Shown here in pieces: positions 1-5,587 of a DNA stretch of 8,459 nucleotides. How positions within the stretch are numbered: the first letter of the stretch is position 1; each line of letters begins with the position of its first letter. The position numbers and the translations under genes were made by a program. Origin of the DNA: an uncultured bacterium (GTDB taxonomy: Bacteria; Bacillota; Clostridia; Oscillospirales; Oscillospiraceae); contig CASEKM010000061.1 in NCBI GenBank assembly GCA_949288405.1, positions 1-8,459 on the forward strand. Direction: 5' to 3'. The notes below the pieces were generated by a model, which saw only the letters and a list, made by a program, of their open reading frames with translations, was not told where the DNA came from and did no database searches.

Positions 1-669
1 ACCGTGGCCAACGTGCCCCCCCAGGGGGGACGGAAGCACCCCCACCAGGAGTTCATCCAGATCGACACCAAGAACATCCTGTTCATCTGCGGCGGCGCCT
101 TCGAGGGCATCGACAAGATCATCGAGAACCGCCTGGACAAGCGCTCCCTGGGCTTCGGGGCGGAGATCCAGAGCAAGAAGGACCGCAACGTGGGCGAGCT
201 CCTGAAGGAGATCCAGCCCCAGGACCTGCTGAAGTTCGGCATCATCCCCGAGCTGGTGGGCCGCCTGCCTGTGCTCACCACCCTCCAGTCTCTGGACCGG
301 GAGCAGATGGTGCAGATCCTCACCGAGCCCAAAAACGCCCTGGTGAAGCAGTACCAGAAGCTGATGGAGTACGACGATGTGGACCTGGAGTTCACCCAGG
401 AGGCCCTGGAGGCGGTGGCCGGCCGGGCGGTGGACCGTGGCATCGGCGCCCGCGGCCTGCGGGCCATCCTGGAGGAGGTCATGAACAAGATCATGTACGA
501 CGTCCCCTCCGACCCCACCATCGCCAAGGTGACCATCACCGCCGACTGCGTCGACAAGGGGGCCCAGCCCGAGATCATCCGGGACCCGGAGCGGCAGTCC
601 CGCCTGCCCCTGGGCAAGGCCGCCATCCGCCCGGAGCGCAGCGGCATGCCCGGCACCAATGTGGGCTGA
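1..669 (+). CDS. clpX: ATP-dependent Clp protease ATP-binding subunit ClpX (C-terminal part; 5' end outside the window)
   Basis: ClpX is the AAA+ unfoldase that selects tagged or unfolded cytoplasmic proteins and threads them into the ClpP peptidase. The frame is open from base 1, so the gene starts upstream. 222 residues are visible, roughly the last half of a protein of about 420-430 residues. The N-terminal zinc-binding domain, Walker A, Walker B and the GYVG pore loop are therefore not in view. In the visible part, residues 6-15 are the PPQGGRKHPH segment holding the RKH substrate loop. Residues 50-52 (LGF) are the ClpP-docking loop, with L where many ClpX have I. R88 in PELVGRLPV is the arginine finger, and GARGLR at 149-154 carries sensor 2. 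The short tail after the C-terminal domain is poorly conserved in the family. The stop is TGA at 667-669, followed by a terminator, so clpX ends its own transcription unit. The identification is from motifs and is very secure. Confidence 0.97.
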   Translation, partial: TVANVPPQGGRKHPHQEFIQIDTKNILFICGGAFEGIDKIIENRLDKRSLGFGAEIQSKKDRNVGELLKEIQPQDLLKFGIIPELVGRLPVLTTLQSLDREQMVQILTEPKNALVKQYQKLMEYDDVDLEFTQEALEAVAGRAVDRGIGARGLRAILEEVMNKIMYDVPSDPTIAKVTITADCVDKGAQPEIIRDPERQSRLPLGKAAIRPERSGMPGTNVG

Positions 670-697
670 GCTCCCCCGGAAACAGAAATTTGAACTG

Positions 698-741
698 AAC
701 AGCCCCGCGGTCCACCCAACGGCGGGCCGGGGCTGTTTTTT
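698..741 (+). terminator. Rho-independent terminator after clpX
   Basis: A 10-bp perfect stem, AACAGCCCCG (698-707) with CGGGGCTGTT (728-737), encloses a 20-nt loop and runs into six T residues (736-741). It lies 28 bases after the clpX stop codon. It is a textbook intrinsic terminator and separates clpX from the lon operon. Confidence 0.9.
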
Positions 742-755
742 CACTTGGGGACCGT

Positions 756-781
756 GCGCCCCCCGGAACCGGGGCGGGCGC
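756..781 (+). promoter_or_regulatory. GC-rich hairpin in the lon upstream region
   Basis: GCGCC and CCCC (756-764) can pair with GGGG (771-774) and GGCGC (777-781), with a two-base bulge. This gives a stable stem-loop between the clpX terminator and the lon ribosome binding site. I see no convincing -35/-10 pair in 742-821, and no CIRCE-like (TTAGCACTC/GAGTGCTAA) or CtsR-like (GGTCAAA direct repeat) heat-shock operator. The lon promoter is thus not identified, and the function of the hairpin is unknown. Confidence 0.35.
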
Positions 782-806
782 AGGGCGCCCTGTGGTAAGT
801 TCCCAG

Positions 807-824
807 AGAGGAAGTGAGACGATG
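807..824 (+). promoter_or_regulatory. lon ribosome binding site and start codon
   Basis: AGAGGAAG (807-814) is a Shine-Dalgarno sequence about 9 bases ahead of the ATG at 822. It favours this start over an in-frame GTG at 792, which has no such site and would translate leader sequence, and over the ATG at 840. Confidence 0.75.
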
Positions 825-3245
825 AAAAAAGAATGGACCATGGAGGAGACCCAGACCATGCCGGTCATTGCCCTGCGGGGACTGACGGTGTTCCCCAATG
901 TGCTCATCCACTTTGACGTGTCCCGGGAGATCTCCATCAAGGCCCTGGAGGAGGCCATGACCTCCGGCGACCCGGTGTTCCTGGTGGGGCAGAAGGACAT
1001 CGCCGTGGAACACCCGGAAGCAAAAGACCTTTACACGGTCGGCACCATCTCCACTGTGCGGCAGATCCTCCGCACCCCCGGCGACAACGTGCGGGTGATG
1101 GTGGAGGGGGCGAGCCGGGGCAGCCTGACCAAGCTGCTGCGCACCTCCCCCTATCTGGAGGCGGAGATCCAGCCCATCCAGGAGGAGAAGGCGGGGCAGA
1201 ACTCCGCCAAGACGGAGGCCCTGATCCGCTCCACCTATGAGATGTTCCGGCAGTACACCGACCTGGCCCCCAAGACGGCCCCCGACCTGCTGATCAACGT
1301 GCTGGCCAGCGAGGACCCGGGGTACATTGCCGACTTTATCGCCCAGAACATCGCCATGCGCAACAGCGACAAGCAGGCGGTGCTGGAGGAGCTGCGGCCG
1401 GTGCGCCGGCTGGAGCGGCTCTTCCGCCTGCTCACCCGGGAGGTGGAGATCCTGGGGCTGGACATGGAGATCCAGAACCGGGCCCGGGAGCAGATGGCGG
1501 ACAACCAGCGGGACTACTACCTGCGGGAGCAGATGAAGGCCATCCAGGCCGAGCTGGGGGAGGGCGAGGGCGGAGGCGACTCCGAGCTGGAGGACTACCG
1601 CAAAAAGATCGCCGGGACCAAGCTCCCCGACGAGGTGCGCGCCAAGCTGGAGAAGGAGGTGAGCCGGCTGGCCAAGCAGCCCTTCGGCTCCTCCGAGGCC
1701 ACGGTGATCCGCAACTACCTGGATGTGTGCCTGGAGCTCCCCTGGGGAAAGAAGACGAAAGAGCGGGTGAGCGTGGAGGGGGCCCGAAAGGCGCTGGATC
1801 ACGACCACTTCGGCCTGGAGAAGGTGAAGGAGCGCATTCTGGAGTTTATGGCCGTGCGGCAGCTGGCGCCGGAGCTGAAGGGGCAAGTGATCTGCCTTGT
1901 CGGCCCTCCCGGCGTGGGCAAGACCTCGGTGGCCATGTCGGTGGCCCGGGCCATGAACCGGAAATTGGCCCGCATCTCCCTGGGCGGCGTCAGCGACGAG
2001 GCCGAGATCCGGGGCCACCGGAAGACCTATGTGGGCTCCATGCCCGGCCGCATCATCGCCGCCGTCAACCAGGCGGGGAGCTGCAACCCCCTGATCCTGC
2101 TGGATGAGATCGACAAGCTGGGGCGGGACCACCGGGGGGACCCGGCGTCGGCCCTGCTGGAGGTGCTGGACGTGGAACAGAACAGCACCTTCCGGGACAA
2201 CTTTTTGGAGCTCCCCTTTGACCTGTCCGACGTGCTGTTCATCACCACCGCCAACACCACCGAGACCATCCCCCGGCCCCTGCTGGACCGGATGGAGGTC
2301 ATCGAACTGCCCAGCTACACCGACGAGGAGAAGCTGCAGATCGCCAAGCGCTACCTGCTGCCCAAGGAGATGAAGCGCCACGGTCTGGAGAAGAGCCAGC
2401 TGAAGGTGTCCGACGGGGCCATCCGGGCGCTGATCGTCTCCTACACCCGGGAGTCGGGCGTGCGCGTGCTGGAGCGCCAGATCGGCGCCCTGTGCCGGAA
2501 GGCGGCCATGCGCCTGGTGTCCGACGAGAGCGTGAAGCAGGTGAAGGTGACCGACAAGGACCTGAAGGAGCTGCTGGGCGCCCCCCGGTACTACCCGGAG
2601 CGCCAGGTGCTGGAGGAGCGGGTAGGCGTGGTCAACGGCCTGGCCTGGACGAGCGTGGGGGGCGAGCTGCTGGAGGTAGAGGTGAATGTGGTCCCCGGCT
2701 CCGGCAAGGTGGAGCTCACCGGCAACCTGGGGGACGTGATGAAGGAGTCCGCCCACGCGGCCCTCAGCTTCATCCGCAGCCAGGCGGACCGGCTGGGTAT
2801 CCCCGCCGATTTCTATAAGGAGAAGGACATCCACGTCCACTTCCCGGAGGGAGCCGTGCCCAAGGACGGGCCCTCCGCCGGCATCGCCATCACCACCGCC
2901 ATGGTGTCCGCCCTCACGGGGGCCCCGGTGAAGCGGGGCATCGCCATGACCGGCGAGGTGACCCTGCGGGGCCGGGTGCTGCCCATCGGCGGCCTGCGGG
3001 AGAAGACTATGGCCGCCCTGCGCAACGGCATCAAGACGGTGATCGTCCCCGCGGACAACGCCAAGGACCTGGACGAGATCGACCAGACGGTGCGCAACGC
3101 CCTCCACTTTGTGCTGGTGGACCAGGCAGACCAGGTGCTCTCCGAGGCCATCCGCACCCCCGGCGGCGCTGTGGAGCGGTGCCGGGCGCTGGAGAGCCGC
3201 CTGCCCGAGGGCAAGAACCGGGGCGCGGCCCGCCTGCGCCAGTGA
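822..3245 (+). CDS. lon: ATP-dependent endopeptidase La (Lon protease, LonA type)
   Basis: Lon is a cytoplasmic homohexameric AAA+ serine protease that degrades misfolded proteins and some short-lived regulators. This copy is 807 residues, slightly longer than E. coli Lon (784) and B. subtilis LonA (774). Domains in order: an N-terminal LON substrate-binding domain from PVIALRGLTVFP (14-25) to about residue 210; a helical, coiled-coil-rich linker to about 310; the AAA+ module with Walker A GPPGVGKT (361-368), Walker B LILLDEID (424-431), arginine finger R490 and sensor-2 R548; and the C-terminal protease domain. The catalytic dyad is present as S685 in PKDGPSAG and K728 in GGLREK. These match E. 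coli S679 and K722 with a constant offset of six residues. A basic tail of about 20 residues extends past the usual C-terminus. The gene is followed after 10 bases by engB, and the two are almost certainly co-transcribed. No membrane segment is seen, which argues against LonB. Confidence 0.97.
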   Translation: MKKEWTMEETQTMPVIALRGLTVFPNVLIHFDVSREISIKALEEAMTSGDPVFLVGQKDIAVEHPEAKDLYTVGTISTVRQILRTPGDNVRVMVEGASRGSLTKLLRTSPYLEAEIQPIQEEKAGQNSAKTEALIRSTYEMFRQYTDLAPKTAPDLLINVLASEDPGYIADFIAQNIAMRNSDKQAVLEELRPVRRLERLFRLLTREVEILGLDMEIQNRAREQMADNQRDYYLREQMKAIQAELGEGEGGGDSELEDYRKKIAGTKLPDEVRAKLEKEVSRLAKQPFGSSEATVIRNYLDVCLELPWGKKTKERVSVEGARKALDHDHFGLEKVKERILEFMAVRQLAPELKGQVICLVGPPGVGKTSVAMSVARAMNRKLARISLGGVSDEAEIRGHRKTYVGSMPGRIIAAVNQAGSCNPLILLDEIDKLGRDHRGDPASALLEVLDVEQNSTFRDNFLELPFDLSDVLFITTANTTETIPRPLLDRMEVIELPSYTDEEKLQIAKRYLLPKEMKRHGLEKSQLKVSDGAIRALIVSYTRESGVRVLERQIGALCRKAAMRLVSDESVKQVKVTDKDLKELLGAPRYYPERQVLEERVGVVNGLAWTSVGGELLEVEVNVVPGSGKVELTGNLGDVMKESAHAALSFIRSQADRLGIPADFYKEKDIHVHFPEGAVPKDGPSAGIAITTAMVSALTGAPVKRGIAMTGEVTLRGRVLPIGGLREKTMAALRNGIKTVIVPADNAKDLDEIDQTVRNALHFVLVDQADQVLSEAIRTPGGAVERCRALESRLPEGKNRGAARLRQ

Positions 3246-3255
3246 GGAGGGACCC

Positions 3256-3849
3256 ATGGCCATCAATTTGCAGAAGGCGGAGTTCATCCTCTCCGCCGCC
3301 TCGCCCAAGGACTTTATCCGGGACGGCCTTCCCCAGGTGGCCTTTGCCGGCCGGTCCAACGTGGGAAAGTCCTCGGTGATCAACCGGCTGCTGAACCGGA
3401 AAAACCTGGCCCGGGTGGGGGCCGCCCCCGGCAAGACCACCCACATCAACTACTTCAACATCGACCGGGCCTTTTACCTGGTGGACCTGCCCGGCTACGG
3501 CTACGCCAAGGTGTCCAAGAGCGAGCGGGACCGGTGGGGGAGGCTGATGGAGTCCTACTTCGCCGACCCGGACCAGATGACCCTGGGGGTGATGATCGTG
3601 GACGCCCGGCACAAGCCCACCGCCGACGACTGTACCATGGCCAAATGGTACCGGGACGCGGGCTGTCCCGTGGTCATCGTGGCCAACAAGCTGGACAAGC
3701 TGAAAAAGAGCGAGGTGGAGGGCAATCTCCAGCGCATCCGGGACACCCTGGAGCTGGGGGAGGACACCCCCTTGATCCCGTTCTCCGCGGAGAAGGGGAC
3801 AGGGAAGGAGGAGCTGCTCCGCGTCATCCTCGCCAGCGTGGGCTCGTAA
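3256..3849 (+). CDS. engB: Ribosome biogenesis GTP-binding protein EngB/YsxC/YihA
   Basis: EngB (YsxC in Bacillus, YihA in E. coli) is a small TRAFAC-class GTPase needed for late assembly of the 50S ribosomal subunit. It is essential in the bacteria where it has been tested. The protein is 197 residues, the usual length. All G motifs are visible: G1 GRSNVGKSS (32-40), the G2 region GKTTHINYF (59-67), G3 DLPG followed by YGYAK (77-85), G4 NKLD (144-147) and G5 SAEKG (177-181). The start is the ATG at 3256, chosen because the strong site AGGAGGG (3245-3251) overlaps the lon TGA and lies 4 bases upstream. Extending the frame upstream would only run into lon in another frame. The tight coupling suggests translational linkage with lon, as in the B. 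subtilis lonA-ysxC pair. The identification is very secure. Confidence 0.97.
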   Translation: MAINLQKAEFILSAASPKDFIRDGLPQVAFAGRSNVGKSSVINRLLNRKNLARVGAAPGKTTHINYFNIDRAFYLVDLPGYGYAKVSKSERDRWGRLMESYFADPDQMTLGVMIVDARHKPTADDCTMAKWYRDAGCPVVIVANKLDKLKKSEVEGNLQRIRDTLELGEDTPLIPFSAEKGTGKEELLRVILASVGS

Positions 3850-3859
3850 CAGAGCACGG

Positions 3860-3899
3860 GCGCGCCCCGGTTTCGGACCGCACCGAAGCCGGGGCGCGC
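3860..3899 (+). terminator. Long GC-rich hairpin after engB, terminator-like but without a U tract
   Basis: GCGCGCCCCGGTTTCGG (3860-3876) pairs with the segment 3883-3899 over 17 bp with one G-U pair, leaving a 6-nt loop (ACCGCA). It starts 10 bases after the engB stop, where a terminator is expected. The downstream sequence is TGCTGCGGCC, and neither side carries a run of T. It may be a non-canonical terminator or an RNA 3'-end stabiliser. Confidence 0.6.
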
Positions 3900-4027
3900 T
3901 GCTGCGGCCGTAAATGGCCGGAGAGCCCCGGGGGCGGCTGAGCCTAGGCGGCCGTTGGACTCTGGCATGCCTGAGCGGCAGCAGCGCCGGGAGAACCGGC
4001 GCCGGCGCCCGCCCGCCGCGGTTTTCA
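3900..4027. other. Non-coding GC-rich spacer with small palindromes
   Basis: I see no credible gene here. The stretch carries short palindromes: CGGCC-N6-GGCCG near 3904, and a perfect 7-bp stem GCGCCGG (3984-3990) / CCGGCGC (3996-4002) with a GAGAA loop. Some could form the 3' end of the engB transcript, but no T-rich tail follows any of them. Confidence 0.5.
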
Positions 4028-4057
4028 TTGACAGGGTATTCCCGCCCGTGATATGAT
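4028..4057 (+). promoter_or_regulatory. Sigma-A-type promoter upstream of the recombinase gene
   Basis: A perfect -35 box TTGACA (4028-4033) and a near-consensus -10 box TATGAT (4052-4057) are separated by 18 bases. The -10 differs from TATAAT at one position. Transcription would begin near 4064 and give a leader of about 250 bases before the recombinase start codon. This is a strong match in an otherwise very GC-rich spacer. Confidence 0.8.
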
Positions 4058-4132
4058 AAAACACAGCCAAACAAAGCTTAGGGAAGGAGGGAGCGCACAG
4101 CGCTGCACGGAGAGCAGCCAGGAGAGAGGAGA

Positions 4133-4160
4133 GCCGCCGGGGAAGGGCGGTTTTGTATTT
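4133..4160 (+). terminator. Possible attenuator: short stem followed by a U-rich tract inside the leader
   Basis: GCCGCC (4133-4138) pairs with GGCGGT (4146-4151), five GC pairs plus one G-U, with a 7-nt loop. It is followed by TTTTGTATTT (4151-4160), the only T-rich tail in this GC-rich leader. It would end transcription about 95 bases after the predicted start. The stem is short, so termination may be weak or conditional. Confidence 0.4.
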
Positions 4161-4169
4161 GGAGCCATT

Positions 4170-4197
4170 GGTCAACAAAATAAAAATTTTGTTGACC
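4170..4197. repeat. Perfect AT-rich 28-bp palindrome (dif-like geometry, or an operator)
   Basis: The arms GGTCAACAAAA (4170-4180) and TTTTGTTGACC (4187-4197) are exact reverse complements around the centre TAAAAA (4181-4186). Pairing extends one more base, giving 12-bp arms and a 4-base loop. The 11+6+11 layout equals that of Xer recombination sites. Compared with E. coli dif, I count 7 of 11 matches in each arm. It sits 114 bases upstream of a Xer-family recombinase gene. It could equally be a binding site for a dimeric repressor or an RNA hairpin; it lacks a U tract, so it is not a standard terminator. Confidence 0.5.
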
Positions 4198-4311
4198 CGA
4201 GAGGAGGCAAAACGGCCTCCCTCCCGGAATTTTGGGGGTTCAGCGGGTCTCAGACCGGCCAAGCCGCTTCCGGCGATCTGCTCCGTTCTCCTGTTTTGCT
4301 GTGCGTGATCT

Positions 4312-5352
4312 ATGACAGATTACCGCATGGAAGCGCCGCCCATTCTGCGGGACTTTCTGGTCTACCACGAGACCATCCAGGGCCACTCCCGGCGCACGTC
4401 GGACGAATACTTCCTGGACCTGCGGAACTTTTTTCGCTTTCTCAAGCTGGACAAGGGCCGCGTCCCCAGGGACACGCCTCTGGACCAGATCTCCATTGAC
4501 GACGTGGATCTGGCTCTGGTGGGCTCTGTCACCCTCAGCGACGTGTACGCCTATATGAACTACCTGTCCCGGGACCGGGTCGTCCATCCCAACAGCCAGG
4601 ACGCCCACCCGGGTCTGGCCGCCGCCGCCCGGGCCCGCAAGGCGGCCGCCATCCGCTCCTTTTATAAGTACCTGACCAACAAGGCCAAGGTGCTCTCGGA
4701 AAATCCCGTCCAGGACCTGGACGCCCCCAGGCTGAAAAAGACGCTGCCTCGTTACCTGGATCTGGAAGAGAGCGTCAGTCTGCTGGACCACGTGGACGGG
4801 GCCAACCAGGCCCGGGATTACTGTATCCTAACTCTGTTTCTGAACTGCGGGCTGCGGATCTCCGAGCTGGTGGGGCTCAATGTAACAGATGTTCGAGGAA
4901 ACCAGCTGCGGGTGCTGGGCAAGGGCAGCAAGGAGCGGATGCTGTTCCTGAACGAGGCCTGCCGGGACGCCCTGGAGGACTGGCTCACAGAGCGCAGCAT
5001 GCTCACCCTGGTGGACCAGAACGCCCTGTTCGTCACCCTCCAGAACCGGCGGAGGATCTCCCGGGCGGCGGTGCACAAGCTGGTGAAGAAGCACCTGGCC
5101 GCCGCCGGTCTGGACAGCACCCAGTATTCCGCCCACAAGCTCCGCCACACGGCGGCCACGCTGATGCTCCAAAACGGCGTGGATGTGCGCACCCTCCAGG
5201 AGGTGCTGGGACACGACCATCTCAATACCACGCAGATCTATACCCACGTGGACAACGACGACCTGCGGGTGGCCGCCAGAGCCAACCCGCTGGGCCGGGT
5301 AAAGCGCCGCGGAAAACAGGACCACAGCGGGGAGAGCGGAGAGGAGACATGA
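4312..5352 (+). CDS. XerC/XerD-type site-specific tyrosine recombinase
   Basis: This is a phage-integrase-family tyrosine recombinase, which breaks and rejoins DNA through a covalent 3'-phosphotyrosine link. Xer members resolve chromosome dimers at dif, and some act on mobile elements. The N-terminal SAM-like core-binding domain spans about residues 8-130 and the catalytic domain about 150-335. All catalytic residues are present: R182 (CGLRISELVGL), K204 (GKGSKER), H275 and R278 (HKLRHTAATLM), H301 (LGHDHLNTTQ) and the nucleophile Y310 (IYTHV). At 346 residues it is about 48 longer than E. coli XerC/XerD: about 34 extra before the first catalytic Arg, and about 17 after the Tyr in a charged tail. 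The ATG at 4312 is preceded by an in-frame TGA at 4306, so it is the earliest possible start; the ATG at 4327 is an alternative. Neither has a recognisable Shine-Dalgarno sequence. No excisionase or phage genes are adjacent, which suggests a housekeeping Xer protein, but XerC and XerD cannot be told apart here. Confidence 0.9.
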   Translation: MTDYRMEAPPILRDFLVYHETIQGHSRRTSDEYFLDLRNFFRFLKLDKGRVPRDTPLDQISIDDVDLALVGSVTLSDVYAYMNYLSRDRVVHPNSQDAHPGLAAAARARKAAAIRSFYKYLTNKAKVLSENPVQDLDAPRLKKTLPRYLDLEESVSLLDHVDGANQARDYCILTLFLNCGLRISELVGLNVTDVRGNQLRVLGKGSKERMLFLNEACRDALEDWLTERSMLTLVDQNALFVTLQNRRRISRAAVHKLVKKHLAAAGLDSTQYSAHKLRHTAATLMLQNGVDVRTLQEVLGHDHLNTTQIYTHVDNDDLRVAARANPLGRVKRRGKQDHSGESGEET

Positions 5353-5372
5353 CCTCTCCCCTCTCCCCTTTT
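5329..5372 (+). terminator. Rho-independent terminator overlapping the recombinase stop codon
   Basis: GGGGAGAG-C-GGAGAGG (5329-5344) pairs with CCTCTCC-C-CTCTCCCC (5353-5368). This gives 15 of 16 pairs with one C-C mismatch and an 8-base loop, followed by TTTT (5369-5372). The TGA stop (5350-5352) lies in the loop, so the last codons of the gene form the 5' arm. Confidence 0.85.
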
Positions 5373-5523
5373 GTATGGACGCGTCTCCGGCTTTCGACGG
5401 CTTGCGCCCCCCTTCCGCCCCGCTTCTTGCGGAAATTACAGGTCTAGGCCGGGGCAAATCCCCCCTTAATGGGCCGGTAGTCTGAAATTTTCTGTGAGCG
5501 AAAGGCAAAAGACCGGGATTGAA

Positions 5524-5551
5524 TTGACATTTTTCATTTTTACGGTATACT
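5524..5551 (+). promoter_or_regulatory. Sigma-A-type promoter of xfp
   Basis: A perfect -35 TTGACA (5524-5529) is separated by 16 bases from a -10 box TATACT (5546-5551). The spacer is AT-rich, unlike the flanking DNA. Transcription should start near 5558, giving a leader of only about 30 bases before the xfp ATG. Confidence 0.82.
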
Positions 5552-5574
5552 TAAATGCAAACGAATCATTTAAG
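5550..5574. promoter_or_regulatory. Operator-like inverted repeat at the xfp transcription start
   Basis: CTTAAATG (5550-5557) and CATTTAAG (5567-5574) are perfect 8-bp inverted arms around a 9-base spacer (CAAACGAAT). The repeat overlaps the end of the -10 box, the predicted transcription start and the first bases of the Shine-Dalgarno sequence. That is where a repressor would block transcription. The core TGCAAACG resembles the left half of a CcpA cre site, but the right half does not fit the consensus spacing. The regulator is unknown. Confidence 0.5.
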
Positions 5575-5587
5575 GAGGTACCAGCCT

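Larger units (their letters stand above)
4064..4311 (+). other. Long untranslated leader with several possible hairpins (candidate cis-regulatory or small RNA region)
   Basis: From the predicted transcription start to the recombinase ATG there is no credible gene. In order it can form AGCGC/GCGCT (4092-4096 with 4100-4104), which competes with GCTGC/GCAGC (4102-4106 with 4114-4118); a short GC stem with a T-rich tail (4133-4160); the AT-rich 28-bp palindrome (4170-4197); and GGAGGC/GCCTCC (4203-4208 with 4215-4220). AAGGAGG at 4084-4090 looks like a ribosome binding site, but no ATG, GTG or TTG follows at a suitable distance. I recognise no known riboswitch or T-box signature. Confidence 0.4.

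Noticed and set aside
792..821. Upstream GTG start for lon
   Set aside because: There is no Shine-Dalgarno before 792, whereas AGAGGAAG is well placed before the ATG at 822, whose N-terminus fits Lon proteins.
741..3449. Very long open frame on the minus strand opposite lon and the start of engB (about 900 codons)
   Set aside because: It is a shadow of a GC-rich gene: the translation is low-complexity (rich in H, L, G, V, Q), has no family motifs, and mirrors the codon pattern of lon.
4084..4130. Possible leader peptide after AAGGAGG at 4084-4090
   Set aside because: No ATG, GTG or TTG follows at a workable distance; only a CTG at 4103 is available, with poor spacing.
4064..4311. T-box or known riboswitch upstream of the recombinase
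   Set aside because: No T-box GGGTGGNACCGCG segment or other riboswitch core that I recognise is present.
4053..4499. Plus-strand open frame starting inside the -10 box and running into the recombinase gene
   Set aside because: Its start overlaps the promoter, it has no ribosome binding site, and it overlaps the recombinase in another frame.
5555..5587. Upstream ATG start for xfp
   Set aside because: It sits next to the -10 box at the predicted transcription start and upstream of the perfect AAGGAGGT; the ATG at 5588 is correctly spaced from it.
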